NCBI RefSeq assembly: GCF_001043025.1
Contig: NZ_JYLD01000007.1
Coordinates: 186,001 to 250,000 of the forward strand
Reading direction: 5' to 3'
From: Pseudomonas helleri
GTDB taxonomy: Bacteria > Pseudomonadota > Gammaproteobacteria > Pseudomonadales > Pseudomonadaceae
DNA: 64,000 nucleotides
Positions 8,504-16,881 of this stretch are shown in pieces. A program made the position numbers and the translations under genes. The notes below the pieces were generated by a model. The model had not been told where the DNA came from and made no database searches. It worked only from the letters and a program-made list of their open reading frames with translations. How positions within the stretch are numbered: position 1 is the first letter of the stretch; each line of letters opens with the position of its first letter.

Positions 8504-9124
8504 TTATTTAGGGCGGTGCATTCTGAACAAGGCTTCAGGGCCCAACTGGAAATAATCCGCCGGGCCGCCGCCACGCAAAATAGGCTCAGCGGCTGCTGTG
8601 TCGTAAATGCCGTCCTTGAGCAAGTGCTTGGCGATGTGCACCGCCACCACTTCACCCAGAATCAACCAACTCGGCACCAACTCTTTGTCGGCTCGTTGCA
8701 GCTGAATGATCTGCGTCACCTTGCATTCAAACGACACGGGCGTTTCAGCCACCCGCGGCACGCTCACCACGCGTGAGGCCACGGTCGTCAACCCAGCCAA
8801 CGCAAACTCATCGACCTCTGGCCCGACCGGCGCGCAGCTTTGGTTCATCGCCTCGGCCAACGGGCGCGTGGCCAGGTTCCAGACAAACTCACCGGTTTGC
8901 TCAATGTTATTGAGGCTGTCTTTGCGGCCCACGCTGCAAAAACCAATGATCGGCGGGATGTAATTGAAGGCGTTAAAAAAGCTGTACGGCGCCAGGTTCA
9001 ACTGACCTTGGGCGTCTTGCGACGATATCCAGCCAATCGGGCGCGGCCCGACAATGGCGTTGAACGGATCATGGGGCAATCCATGGCCCTTGGATGGTTC
9101 GTAGAAATGAATATCGTCATGCAT
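8504..9124 (-). CDS. flavin reductase family protein
   Basis: A 206-residue FMN-binding split-barrel protein. The signature is 'PFNAIVGPRPIGWISSQDAQG' (two adjacent segments, about residues 20-40) followed by 'NLAPYSFFNAFNYIPPIIGF', the FMN phosphate and isoalloxazine contact region of the FlaRed/DIM6-NTAB group. Likely reduces flavin with NAD(P)H for a partner enzyme or acts on its own substrate. No monooxygenase partner is adjacent except the ABM-like protein at 7889, whose pairing is speculative. Start taken at 9124; an ATG at 9133 is also possible. Confidence 0.85.
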   Translation of the reverse strand: MHDDIHFYEPSKGHGLPHDPFNAIVGPRPIGWISSQDAQGQLNLAPYSFFNAFNYIPPIIGFCSVGRKDSLNNIEQTGEFVWNLATRPLAEAMNQSCAPVGPEVDEFALAGLTTVASRVVSVPRVAETPVSFECKVTQIIQLQRADKELVPSWLILGEVVAVHIAKHLLKDGIYDTAAAEPILRGGGPADYFQLGPEALFRMHRPK

Positions 9125-9212
9125 GGCAGGCATCCGCAAACAGCTGAGATAGAGGGGCCATAGTCTGCTAGCCATTTGCCCCGAAGACAATCGCAAGCCC
9201 CAAAAATGACTA

Positions 9213-9232
9213 AGCCCGGCCGAAGCCGGGCT
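9213..9232 (-). terminator. hairpin terminator of the repeat-protein gene
   Basis: An 8-bp perfect GC-rich stem (AGCCCGGC/GCCGGGCT) with a four-base loop, followed on the minus strand by a short T-containing tract (...CATTTTTG). It lies 20 bp beyond the end of the 9252-9548 gene. Confidence 0.65.
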
Positions 9233-9251
9233 GTGGGGTCACCCGCAGGTG

Positions 9252-9548
9252 TTAGCTGAAGCGGGCACCTTGGGTGCGGTCATAACCATCTTCGGCAAAG
9301 GTCGCTGAGCGAGTGTTGTCAAAGCCGTCTTCTGCCAGAGTGGCCGAGTGAGTGCGGTCGTAGCCGTCTTCAGCAAAGCTCGAAGAGTGGGTGCGGTCGT
9401 AACCGTCGGCAGCAAAGGTGGCAGAGCGGGTGTTGCTGTAGCCATCTTCAGCAAAAGTTGCCGACTGAGTGCGGTCAAAGCCATCCGCGGCGAAGGTGTT
9501 GAAAGCCAGAACCGAGAGGGCAGCGGCGAGGATAAATTGGGTTTTCAT
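9252..9548 (-). CDS. secreted protein made of six 13-residue tandem repeats
   Basis: 98 residues: a 20-residue Sec signal peptide ('MKTQFILAAALSVLAFNTFA') followed by exactly 78 residues, six perfect-length copies of a 13-residue unit with consensus (A/E)DG(Y/F)(D/S)(R/N)T(Q/R/H)SATFA. The last unit degrades to ...GARFS. There are no Cys residues and no other domain. The conserved Asp-Gly-aromatic start of each unit could suggest a beta-turn or solenoid fold or metal binding, but this is inference. Pseudomonas genomes carry loosely similar small 'DGxDRT...AEGG' repeat proteins of unknown role. It is monocistronic, with a terminator downstream and an A+T-rich upstream region. I cannot assign a function. 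Confidence 0.8.
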   Translation of the reverse strand: MKTQFILAAALSVLAFNTFAADGFDRTQSATFAEDGYSNTRSATFAADGYDRTHSSSFAEDGYDRTHSATLAEDGFDNTRSATFAEDGYDRTQGARFS

Positions 9549-9841
9549 GATAGTGCTCCTTGTTGCAGTAATCGGGTTGGTGTCGCTATGGGTTTAAGAC
9601 TACGCCGATTATTTTGATTAAAAATCGCAAAAAATTGCCTTAAGTAATCAGTTAATTCGATATATAGCGCCGCGCGAAAACAAGGTAGAGGGCTGCTCTA
9701 CATTCCGTTCAGGCGTTATGTCGGGCAGTGGTCTTTGAGGTTTCGCTGAGATTGATAGTGGGCTAACAAAATTAACTGACTATTAATTCAAGAAAATCGA
9801 ATCAGCGGTGTTGCGGGGGGAGGGGGAAGGGAGGCAATCCA
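9549..9841. other. A+T-rich intergenic region
   Basis: Contains the upstream region of the 13-mer repeat gene, including an unusually A+T-rich stretch around 9605-9670 for this genome. No further gene, REP or clear operator is visible. The likely promoter of the repeat gene lies here. Confidence 0.5.
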
Positions 9842-9878
9842 GGCCCTGCAAGAACCCGTCATCGGGCTCCTGCAGGCC
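9842..9878 (-). terminator. long imperfect hairpin after the MHS transporter gene
   Basis: A GGCCCTGCA...TGCAGGCC inverted repeat with a second inner stem CCCG/CGGG around TCAT. It sits 24 bp downstream of the transporter stop codon on the minus strand. There is no strong T-tract, so it may be a 3'-end stabiliser rather than a complete intrinsic terminator. Confidence 0.5.
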
Positions 9879-9901
9879 AGGACATCACGCTAAGGCAAGG
9901 C

Positions 9902-11224
9902 TTAGTCGGTGGTGATGCGCGAGTGAGTGCGCGTGTCTTTCATGGTCGCGTACACCAGCAGCGAGCAGGCGATGCACGCTGTCACGTACCAGTAGTAGCC
10001 GGTTTCCATGCCTGCGCTCTTGAACCACAGCGCGATGTATTCAGCGGTACCGCCGAAGATCGACACCGTCAGTGCGTATGGCAGGCCAACACCCAGTGCG
10101 CGGATTTCAGTCGGGAACAACTCGGCCTTTACCACGGCGTTGATCGAGGTGTAACCGCTGACGATGATCAGGGCGGCCATGATCAGGAAGAACGCGCCCC
10201 ACCAGGTGGTGATGGTGTGCAGGGTGGTCAGGATCGGCACCGTGAACAGGGTACCCAGCACGCCGAAGGCAATCAGGATCGGGCGACGGCCGATCTTGTC
10301 AGACAGCCCGCCCACCAGCGGCTGGATGCACATGAACAAGAACAGCGTGGCGGCTGAAATCGTGGTGGAGTCCGAGATGCTCATCCCGACCGTGTTCACC
10401 AGGTATTTCTGCATGTACGTGGTGTAGGTGTAAAACGCCAGTGTCCCGCCCATGGTCAGGCCAACCACGGTCAGCAGCTCTTTGGGGTGGCGCATCAGCG
10501 TGCGCATCGCGCTTTCTTTTTTCTCGACCTTGACCTTCTTGAACGACTCGGTCTCTTGCATGCCGCGACGCAACCACAGCGCGACCACGGCGCACAAGGC
10601 ACCGATCACAAACGGAATACGCCAGCCCCAGCTGTACAGCTGCTCTTCAGTCAGGGTTTGTTGCAGGATGATCAACACGCCCAGCGCGATGAGCTGGCCC
10701 GAGATCAGGGTCACGTACTGGAAGCTGGAGAAGAAGCCACGACGCTCCTTGGTGGCCATTTCACTGAGGTAAGTGGCCGAGGTGCCGTATTCGCCACCCA
10801 CCGACAAACCTTGCAGCAAACGGGCGAACACCAGCAATACCGGGGCCCAGACGCCAATGGTCTCGTAGCCAGGGGACAGGGCGATGACCAGCGAGCCGAA
10901 ACACATCAGCAAGACCGACGCCATGAGGGCGGCTTTACGGCCTTTACGGTCTGCGTACAGACCCATCAGCCAGCCACCGATAGGGCGCATCAAAAAGCCC
11001 ACGGCGAAAATCGCGGCGGTGTTGAGCAATTGAGCGGTGGTGTCGCCTTTGGGGAAAAAGGCCTTGGCGAAGTACAGCGAGAACGCGGCGTACACGTACC
11101 AGTCGTACCATTCGACCATGTTGCCGACCGAGCCACTGAAAATGGACTTGATGCGGCTGGAGGTGGTTTTGGCTTGGGGTGCTGCAGACGCAGACCCGGC
11201 AGGCAGGGTGCTTGAGTTATCCAT
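9902..11224 (-). CDS. MFS transporter, MHS (KgtP/PcaT-like) family
   Basis: A 440-residue inner-membrane proton symporter with the 12 membrane segments of the metabolite:H+ symporter family. Signatures are 'VGNMVEWYDWYVYAAFSLYF' at the start of segment 1, 'GWLMGLYADRKGRK' in the cytoplasmic loop 2-3, and 'ARLLQGLSVGGEYG' in segment 4-5. The overall look is that of alpha-ketoglutarate/dicarboxylate permeases. The gene has a sigma-54 promoter (11289-11305) with two palindromic sites upstream, and the next genes encode a sigma-54 activator and its kinase. That supports an inducible C4/C5-dicarboxylate importer, possibly like P. aeruginosa PA5530 (alpha-ketoglutarate). Start at 11224 after AAGGATCC. 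Confidence 0.85.
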   Translation of the reverse strand: MDNSSTLPAGSASAAPQAKTTSSRIKSIFSGSVGNMVEWYDWYVYAAFSLYFAKAFFPKGDTTAQLLNTAAIFAVGFLMRPIGGWLMGLYADRKGRKAALMASVLLMCFGSLVIALSPGYETIGVWAPVLLVFARLLQGLSVGGEYGTSATYLSEMATKERRGFFSSFQYVTLISGQLIALGVLIILQQTLTEEQLYSWGWRIPFVIGALCAVVALWLRRGMQETESFKKVKVEKKESAMRTLMRHPKELLTVVGLTMGGTLAFYTYTTYMQKYLVNTVGMSISDSTTISAATLFLFMCIQPLVGGLSDKIGRRPILIAFGVLGTLFTVPILTTLHTITTWWGAFFLIMAALIIVSGYTSINAVVKAELFPTEIRALGVGLPYALTVSIFGGTAEYIALWFKSAGMETGYYWYVTACIACSLLVYATMKDTRTHSRITTD

Positions 11225-11288
11225 TGAATGGATCCTTGTTTTCTTGGTTTTGTTATAGCGCGGCAAAACGCGAGCTTGCGGGGGCTAT

Positions 11289-11305
11289 AGCAGAACTTGT
11301 GCCAA
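11289..11305 (-). promoter_or_regulatory. sigma-54 (-24/-12) promoter of the MHS transporter gene
   Basis: On the minus strand this reads TTGGCACAAGTTCTGCT. It has GG and GC exactly ten bases apart and a perfect TGGCAC at -24. The expected start of transcription is about 54 bp before the transporter start codon. Position and spacing match the RpoN consensus, so an enhancer-binding activator is required. Confidence 0.75.
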
Positions 11306-11347
11306 GGCTTGAATGCCCGGTTTACAAGGGTTTCAAACAAGGAATGA

Positions 11348-11359
11348 GCGGGAATCCGC
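11348..11359. promoter_or_regulatory. activator site 1, GCGGGAATCCGC
   Basis: A 12-bp palindrome (GCGG-N4-CCGC), about 70 bp upstream of the inferred sigma-54 start. It matches the sites before dctA (26568 and 26609), so it is a candidate binding site for the DctD/MifR-type activator encoded at 11873-13207. Confidence 0.55.
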
Positions 11360-11379
11360 TGGTTGGTGATTATGCGTAA

Positions 11380-11391
11380 GCGGAAATCCGC
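11380..11391. promoter_or_regulatory. activator site 2, GCGGAAATCCGC
   Basis: A second copy of the palindrome, 32 bp centre to centre (three helical turns) from the first. It is identical to the copy at 26609-26620 upstream of dctA. Confidence 0.55.
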
Positions 11392-11407
11392 CTACAGATC
11401 ACAAATC

Positions 11408-11795
11408 TGTAGGAGGGGCCGCCCCGCCTTCGACGCCGCGCTGTCGCGCAGCAAACAGGCCGCCGAGTATCTTCAGCATCCCCCAATCGGTTCCCTCTCC
11501 TTCGGGAGAGGGCTAGGGTGAGGGGGCTCTTGACTTGAGTACATATCCGTTGCTGCGGCAACGGCCACTTAGGGTTCCGGCCTTACGCCGCGTCACTTTG
11601 CAAAAGCGGCAAAGTAACCAAAACGCTTTTGCCCCTACCCCTCGGTGCCTCGCTTTGGCTCGGCATGCCCTCACCACAGGCCTTGCTCCGTGGGCCCGCC
11701 GCGATCGGCCATCCATGGCCGTGTCGCGGCTAACCCGGCGTCCTGCCGGGTTACCCACTGCGCAAAACCTGCGTTCGGCCAGCGTGGTTTAATGG
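11408..11795. repeat. composite dispersed intergenic repeat
   Basis: A non-coding mosaic. 11430-11564 (with a CCCTCTCC-TTCG-GGAGAGGG hairpin near 11500) recurs at 50163-50308 in this window. The remaining part (to ~11795, the 'ACTTAGGGTTCCGGCC...' block) is of a kind I remember as multi-copy in Pseudomonas fluorescens-group genomes. Several open frames cross it, but none has a start context or protein-like composition. Confidence 0.65.
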
Positions 11796-11832
11796 GGCCT
11801 TTTAGATCAAGATCAAAAGCAAGATCTAGATC

Positions 11833-11860
11833 AAAAGATCGCGAGCAAGCTCGCTCCTAC
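11833..11860. repeat. REP arm
   Basis: A single arm of the GATCGCGAG...CTCGCTCCTAC family, 13 bp from the end of the response-regulator gene, so it lies in its 3' untranslated region. Confidence 0.7.
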
Positions 11861-11872
11861 AAATGAATTGTT

Positions 11873-13207
11873 TTATTCAGCATTCAAAAACGCTTCGCGC
11901 ACCAAGCCATGGCGCTGCATCTTTTCATTCAGGGTGCGGCGGGGCAGTTGCAGTTCGTTGAGCACGGCCTTGATATCGCCTTTGTGGCGCGTCAACGCCG
12001 CCCGCAAGCATTGCGCTTCAAAGGCTTCTTGCTGCGCGACCAGCGATTGGCTTGCGTCAATGTCATCGAACTGCGGCTCGCCCAGCCCCAGCACGTGCCG
12101 CTCGGCGGTGTTCGCCAGTTCGCGCACATTGCCCGGCCAGTGGTGGCTGAGCAAGTGCGCCAGATGCGGCCCGGTCACGGGCGGGGCGCTGCGCCCCAGC
12201 CGTTCTGCGGCCTGGCGGGCGAACGCCTCATACAACAGGGCAATGTCTTCGCGGCGATCACGCAACGGCGCCAGTCGCAGTTCGGCCACGGTCAGGCGAT
12301 AGGCCAGGTCTTCACGAAAACGCCCGGCCCGCGCTTCGTCGAGCAAGTCCGGTTTGGTGGCGGCCACTACGCGCAAATCCACAGGGATGCTCTGGTTGGA
12401 GCCCAAACGCTCCAATTTTTGCTCCTGCAACACCCGCAGCAATTTGGCTTGCTGGGCCAGGGGCATGCTCTCTATCTCATCGAGAAACAACGTGCCGCCG
12501 TCGGCGTATTCCAGCTTGCCGATACGTTTGCCCTGGGCGCCGGTGAAGGCACCGTTTTCATGGCCAAACAGCTCGGCCTCAAACAGTTGCTCAGGGATGG
12601 CCGCACAGTTCAACGCCACAAAGGGTTTGTCTGCACGCGGGCCAAAGTCATGCAGGCAGCGGGCGACCAGTTCTTTGCCGCTGCCGGTTTCGCCACGGAT
12701 CAGCACGTTGACCGGCAATGGCGCCAAATCAATGATCTGTCGGCGCAAGGTCTGCACGCTGCGTGACACGCCGAGCAAGCGCCCGTCAATCTGTTCGCGC
12801 AGGTCGGCCTGTTCATGCAGGCGGCGGTTTTCCAGGACCAGTTGGCGCTTTTCCAGGGCCCGGCGCAGGCTGCTGAGCAGCGCTTCGGGGCTGAAGGGTT
12901 TTTCCAGAAAGTCGTAGGCGCCATCGCGCATGGCCTCGACGGCCATCGGCACGTCGCCATGCCCGGTCAGCAGAATCACCGGCAGGTCCGGGTCCAGTTG
13001 CTGCAACTGGCTGAGCAGGGCGAGGCCTCCCATGCCGGGCATGCGCACATCACTGACCACCACCCCGGCAAAGTGCGGCGGCAGCTGGCGCAGGCAGTCT
13101 TCGGCGCAACTGAACAGCTGCACCGCAAACCCGCTCAGGCTTAGCCATTGCTCCACGGCACTGCGAATACTGGCCTCATCATCGACCACGATCACTGAAT
13201 TGAGCAT
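11873..13207 (-). CDS. sigma-54-dependent response regulator, DctD/MifR-type
   Basis: 444 residues in the NtrC-type order. The receiver (phospho-Asp in 'VVVSDVRMPGMGG', about residue 53) is followed by a linker and an AAA+ domain with Walker A 'GETGSGKE', the sigma-54-contacting 'GAFTGA' loop and Walker B 'GGTLFLDEIE'. A Fis-type HTH closes the protein ('LRAALTRHKGDIKAVLNELQ'). The partner kinase gene lies 3 bp upstream. Family knowledge: DctBD controls C4-dicarboxylate uptake and MifSR controls alpha-ketoglutarate uptake in Pseudomonas. The adjacent MHS transporter and the shared palindromes upstream of it and of dctA fit either; I cannot separate them by eye. Confidence 0.85.
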   Translation of the reverse strand: MLNSVIVVDDEASIRSAVEQWLSLSGFAVQLFSCAEDCLRQLPPHFAGVVVSDVRMPGMGGLALLSQLQQLDPDLPVILLTGHGDVPMAVEAMRDGAYDFLEKPFSPEALLSSLRRALEKRQLVLENRRLHEQADLREQIDGRLLGVSRSVQTLRRQIIDLAPLPVNVLIRGETGSGKELVARCLHDFGPRADKPFVALNCAAIPEQLFEAELFGHENGAFTGAQGKRIGKLEYADGGTLFLDEIESMPLAQQAKLLRVLQEQKLERLGSNQSIPVDLRVVAATKPDLLDEARAGRFREDLAYRLTVAELRLAPLRDRREDIALLYEAFARQAAERLGRSAPPVTGPHLAHLLSHHWPGNVRELANTAERHVLGLGEPQFDDIDASQSLVAQQEAFEAQCLRAALTRHKGDIKAVLNELQLPRRTLNEKMQRHGLVREAFLNAE

Positions 13208-13210
13208 GCT

Positions 13211-14980
13211 TCAAGAGTCCTGTGCGATCGGCAGCGTCAGCGTAAACAGCGCGCCCTCGCCCTGGTTGCTGGCGGTCAGACGGCCGCCGAGTTCGTGAAC
13301 AATGGCGTAAGACACCGCCAGCCCGAGCCCCAGTCCGTCGCCCACCGGCTTGGTAGTGAAAAACGGATCGAAGATTTTACCCAAATGCTCTTCGCGAATC
13401 CCGCCGCCACTGTCGCTGACGGTCAAGTGCCAGACCTGCTGATCCGCCTCGATACGGATTTCTAAACGTTTGTTCGGTGCATCGCGCAGGGCATCCAGTG
13501 CGTTGCGCAGCACGTTGATCAGCACTTGCTCCAGGCGAATCGCGTCACCGCGCACCCAGGCCGGGCGCGTGAGGTCCACGTGCAGGTCAATGGCTTGCTC
13601 CTGCAAACGCGGCTCCAGCAGGTGTAAGGCATGGTCGACGACGGTCGCCAGATCAAGCTTTTCACGCAGGCCGCTGGGGCTTTGCCGGGCGTAGGTCTTA
13701 AGGTGCCCGGTGAGCGCGGCCATGCGCGTGAGCATGTTGTCCAGTGGCGCCAGGGCCTGGTAAGCCTCGTCGATGCGGCCGTGATCGAGCAACAGGCGCA
13801 AGGTCGCCAACTGCATGCGCTGGGCAGTGAGCGGCTGGTTGATTTCATGGGCGAGCGCGGCAGACATCTGGCCCAGCGCCGCGAGCTTGGCCGATTGCAC
13901 CAGGCCGTCCTGGGCGGTGCGCAAGTCGCGGGTGCGGTCTTCGACCAGTTGCTCAAGCTCGGCCCGGTTGCGCTGGCGTAACCGCGACAGGCGCCAGCGC
14001 TGCAGCAAAAACAGCCCCAAAAACACCACAGTCAGCCACAGGCCAACCCCGGCGAGGGCGGCATTGCGGCGGTCTTCGGCTGAGATGTCCGGGCGCCGCA
14101 GTAAATGCAGGGTCCAGCCTTCGGCGCTGAGCGCCAGCGACTCCCACAGATAGTCTTGCGAGCCGTCCGGGCCTTCGGTGCGGGTCAGGAAGCTGTTGTC
14201 GTCAAAGCTGCGCAAGGTGCGGGTGTTCAGCGGCGTTAGCGGCTGTTTGTGGTACTGGCGGGTGACGGTGATTTCGCTGCGGTCCTGATCAGACAACGGC
14301 CGCAAATGACGATAGCGCCAGCCCGGCTGGTTGGCGATAAAGACAATGCCCTTAGCATCGCTCACCAGCAAAATGTCGTTGCCATGGCTCCATTCGCGCT
14401 CCAGCTCCGGGAACTCCAGCTTGACCACCATCGCGCCCAAAAACTTACCCTGGGCATCGTGAATGGCGCTGGATAAAAAGTAACCGGGGATACCGCTGGT
14501 CACGCCTACGGCATAAAAGCTACCGGTACCTTCGACCAGGGTTTGCTTGAAATAGGGGCGAAACGCGTAATTGTGGCCGACATAACTGTTGGCGGTGTTC
14601 CAGTTACTGGCCGCCACGGCCAGCCCGGTATGGTCCATGAGCTCAAGGGTCGAGGACTTCGCCGCGCCGTTAATGCGCTCCAGCTTGCGGTTGAGTGCGC
14701 ATTGCAGCTCGGGCGTCATCGGGCCACTAAAGGCCGTGATCAATTCGGTGTCCAGCGCCAGCACAGCGGGCAGGGCGCGGTAGCGTTCAATCAAGGTATG
14801 CAAAGAATTGGCATACAGGTTTAACTGCTCGGGCCCGCGCCTGGCGCTTTCTTCCAGCGCATGGCGCTCGGCCTGATGCATCGCCCAGCCGCCAGCCAGA
14901 GCGGCGCCGATCACAATCAGCAGGGTATACAGGGCCAGACGCAGGTGGCGAGCAGTCGCAGGCATAAGGGGCAGGGGCAT
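13211..14980 (-). CDS. sensor histidine kinase, DctB/MifS-type
   Basis: 589 residues: a membrane segment near the start ('[18 protein letters not shown]'), a ~250-residue periplasmic double-PAS (dCache-like) sensor region of the DctB type, and a second membrane segment ('[19 protein letters not shown]'). A short coiled coil follows, then HisKA with the phospho-His in '[14 protein letters not shown]' and a HATPase domain (N box '[12 protein letters not shown]', G boxes 'DSGGGI', '[10 protein letters not shown]'). It senses a carboxylate outside the membrane and phosphorylates the regulator at 11873-13207. Start uncertain: ATG 14980 or 14965, neither with a good Shine-Dalgarno. A frame extending to 15073 adds a non-conserved leader. 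Confidence 0.82.
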   Translation of the reverse strand: MPLPLMPATARHLRLALYTLLIVIGAALAGGWAMHQAERHALEESARRGPEQLNLYANSLHTLIERYRALPAVLALDTELITAFSGPMTPELQCALNRKLERINGAAKSSTLELMDHTGLAVAASNWNTANSYVGHNYAFRPYFKQTLVEGTGSFYAVGVTSGIPGYFLSSAIHDAQGKFLGAMVVKLEFPELEREWSHGNDILLVSDAKGIVFIANQPGWRYRHLRPLSDQDRSEITVTRQYHKQPLTPLNTRTLRSFDDNSFLTRTEGPDGSQDYLWESLALSAEGWTLHLLRRPDISAEDRRNAALAGVGLWLTVVFLGLFLLQRWRLSRLRQRNRAELEQLVEDRTRDLRTAQDGLVQSAKLAALGQMSAALAHEINQPLTAQRMQLATLRLLLDHGRIDEAYQALAPLDNMLTRMAALTGHLKTYARQSPSGLREKLDLATVVDHALHLLEPRLQEQAIDLHVDLTRPAWVRGDAIRLEQVLINVLRNALDALRDAPNKRLEIRIEADQQVWHLTVSDSGGGIREEHLGKIFDPFFTTKPVGDGLGLGLAVSYAIVHELGGRLTASNQGEGALFTLTLPIAQDS

Positions 14981-15095
14981 GAATGGGGGGCGCAAACCAT
15001 AGCATGGCGGCGATCTACCTAGCAGTTCTGCCAGTAGGCAAACACTGAAATTGTTTGAATGCTCAGGGCTCACTCTTAAGTTTGAGGTCAGTCTG

Positions 15096-16127
15096 ATGCC
15101 ATCCTCCCAAAATAGAGATCTATACCGTTATATTTATGACCCTTTGGATCGGTTATCGAGTTGTGGTAATGCGCCAACGGTAATGGCTCAGCGTTTTCAT
15201 AACATCAATCGATTATCTACGTTAGTTCAGGGGGCGCTGAAAGAGAGCGTTTTTCAGACTAAAGATTATTTGTTAGCTCACCAGCGTTCTTACTTGACGG
15301 ATGACACCGTTTTGCTGGTGACAGATAGAGGGCGCACTGTCTTAAATCCGTCATATGTTAGGTCTGATAAAAGCGTGGCTTATTGCCCTTACGGCTATAG
15401 AGCATCCGCTGGTGGTAAATATGTGTTACTTGGTTTTAATGGCGAATGCGCTGATCCTGTGACCGGTCATTATCTTTTGGGTAATGGTCATCGAGCCTTT
15501 AATCCAGTGTTGATGCGTTTCAATAGTCCAGACAATCTCAGCCCGTTTAGGGAGGGCGGAATAAATGCCTATGGATACTGCGGGGGAGACCCGATTAATC
15601 GCACTGATGAAGATGGGCATGCTTGGCGTTTCTGGGGGGCACTTAGAAAAAGGTGGAGCGCAGTGTTTAAGACCACAGAGCCTTTACCTACTCATCGCTC
15701 ACTGAATTCTTCGGAAGGGACGCAAGTGTGGCGAGCTGCGAGTGAGAATTACGATCGGCTAGGTGCAAAACGCAAGATCTTAAAAAATAAAGCTAAAGAT
15801 GAGAGTCTATTTTTAAAGCAAAGAAATAAAGCATCTTCGGCGTCTAAAGCCTTACTGCCGGAATGGAAAGAAGCTAGAAAAAACGTAATGTTGACTGTGA
15901 ATACTGAGTCACCCTTCATGACAGGGCCTGCAGTGGTCTCTTCTAGTAAATCGTTATACAAAGTTGGATTTAATGATGTTGTGAGCGTTCAGGCATTTTA
16001 TTCTCGTGAATATATAGGGGCGGGGCTGGATGGGAAGCTGATAACGGTCGCAGAAGAGTCTATTAGTGTTCGGCGATTTGAATCGAACTTGTCTGAGGTG
16101 AAAGAAAAAATCCGCCAATTTGAATGA
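15096..16127 (+). CDS. orphan RHS-core protein with variable C-terminus
   Basis: 343 residues. It starts with a short piece of YD-repeat-like sequence ('YRYIYDPLDRLSSCG'), and about residues 110-175 form an RHS-repeat-associated core ('YGYRA...LLGFNGECADPVTGHYLLGNG', two parts, then 'RFNSPDNLSPF..GGINAYGYCGGDPINRTDEDGH'). After the core junction the last ~165 residues are unrelated to RHS, Lys-rich and low in G+C. Full RHS proteins are >1,000 residues and end in a toxin domain; this stand-alone core-plus-tip form is common in this lineage. The tip could be a toxin, but I recognise no catalytic motif and find no immunity gene behind it. The base composition marks it as transferred DNA. Confidence 0.8.
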   Translation: MPSSQNRDLYRYIYDPLDRLSSCGNAPTVMAQRFHNINRLSTLVQGALKESVFQTKDYLLAHQRSYLTDDTVLLVTDRGRTVLNPSYVRSDKSVAYCPYGYRASAGGKYVLLGFNGECADPVTGHYLLGNGHRAFNPVLMRFNSPDNLSPFREGGINAYGYCGGDPINRTDEDGHAWRFWGALRKRWSAVFKTTEPLPTHRSLNSSEGTQVWRAASENYDRLGAKRKILKNKAKDESLFLKQRNKASSASKALLPEWKEARKNVMLTVNTESPFMTGPAVVSSSKSLYKVGFNDVVSVQAFYSREYIGAGLDGKLITVAEESISVRRFESNLSEVKEKIRQFE

Positions 16128-16225
16128 TTTTTTAGTCATGGCTTAGAGTGTTTTGATGGGTGGGGATTTTACACCTGCTAATACTTCAACTCACACCTTG
16201 CCTCACTCAACCGTGAAGCCTATAG

Positions 16226-16255
16226 TCCCCCGGTCGCCCACATGGCGACCGGGTT
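16226..16255. terminator. GC-rich hairpin downstream of the RHS gene
   Basis: Inverted repeat CCCGGTCGCC/GGCGACCGGG around a five-base loop, about 100 bp after the RHS stop codon. No T-tract follows on the plus strand. It may end or stabilise the RHS transcript. Confidence 0.5.
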
Positions 16256-16309
16256 TGGCGACTCGTAGACAATGTGCGAAAGCTCTTTGCTGATTGCAGG
16301 AGTATTCGT

Positions 16310-16453
16310 GTGCGCATCATGCTGTTATGGCAGCTGTGCGTGGGAGATCTTCGGGTCTGCCGGTTCATTTGTCTCGGTTCGCCAACCTGCGTACAGCTGC
16401 CACCTGATCGTTTGGCGACGATCAGGTGGTGGTCTTTCCTTACCGACAAATGA
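16310..16453 (+). CDS. possible 47-aa upstream peptide
   Basis: A GTG-initiated frame with a good Shine-Dalgarno (AGGAG, 16298-16302, 7 nt spacing) encoding 47 residues, Cys- and Trp-containing, ending '...LATIRWWSFLTDK'. It stops 11 bp before the ATG of the DUF3077-like gene and its 3' part contains an 11-bp hairpin (16400-16429). It may be a small protein or a leader peptide coupled to the next gene. There is no homology I can name. Confidence 0.4.
   Translation: MRIMLLWQLCVGDLRVCRFICLGSPTCVQLPPDRLATIRWWSFLTDK
16400..16429 (+). promoter_or_regulatory. 11-bp perfect hairpin upstream of the DUF3077-like gene
   Basis: CCACCTGATCG/CGATCAGGTGG with an eight-base loop, followed by T-rich sequence (TGGTCTTTCCTT). 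It could be an intrinsic terminator or attenuator within the leader of the 16465 gene. Its function is inferred from the structure. Confidence 0.5.
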
Positions 16454-16464
16454 GGCTACATCCT

Positions 16465-16728
16465 ATGAGCACTACTATTCCCATGACCGCCATCGACTGC
16501 CTGATCCCGTGCATGTTGATCGACACCCAAACCCCACCCGATGTGATTCACGCCAACGCCGCTGCGCGGATTCTGGCCGTCACCCACTTGCTTGAAAGCG
16601 TGAGCCGCCTTGAGGGCTTTAACGCGGACAGCGTCGACCTTAAACACATCACTGAGGCTGCGGCGCTGTTGTTGCGCGATGGCTGCGATTTGATGGACGC
16701 ACTGGGGCGCCGCTTGCAGGCGCAATGA
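16465..16728 (+). CDS. DUF3077-like small protein
   Basis: 87 residues, mostly helical: '...ANAAARILAVTHLLESVSRL', 'LKHITEAAALLLRDGCDLMDALGRRL'. It resembles the short DUF3077-type proteins found in many copies in Pseudomonas; they have no known function. I chose the ATG at 16465 because the conserved part begins there; an in-frame start at 16426 would read through the hairpin above. Confidence 0.65.
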   Translation: MSTTIPMTAIDCLIPCMLIDTQTPPDVIHANAAARILAVTHLLESVSRLEGFNADSVDLKHITEAAALLLRDGCDLMDALGRRLQAQ

Positions 16729-16881
16729 TCCCCGACCCCATGTATTGATCGCTGTCACAGACTGCGACTTTTGACGCTCACGCAGGTTCAAAAGATCGCA
16801 GCCGTGGGCCGTTATCTATGTAGTGCATGTCCCGAAGGTGGGGTTGCTACGTTGGCGCATTCCTCCAACGGAGTCATATCC

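Noticed and set aside
9255..9488. 39-bp periodicity in the 9252-9548 gene as a CRISPR or minisatellite
   Set aside because: The period is exactly 13 codons with synonymous variation inside an open frame with signal peptide, so it is a protein repeat.
11513..11866. Open frames of 70-90 codons across the composite repeat
   Set aside because: They follow the repeat on both strands, have no Shine-Dalgarno or protein-like composition, and the same DNA recurs as non-coding sequence at 50 kb.
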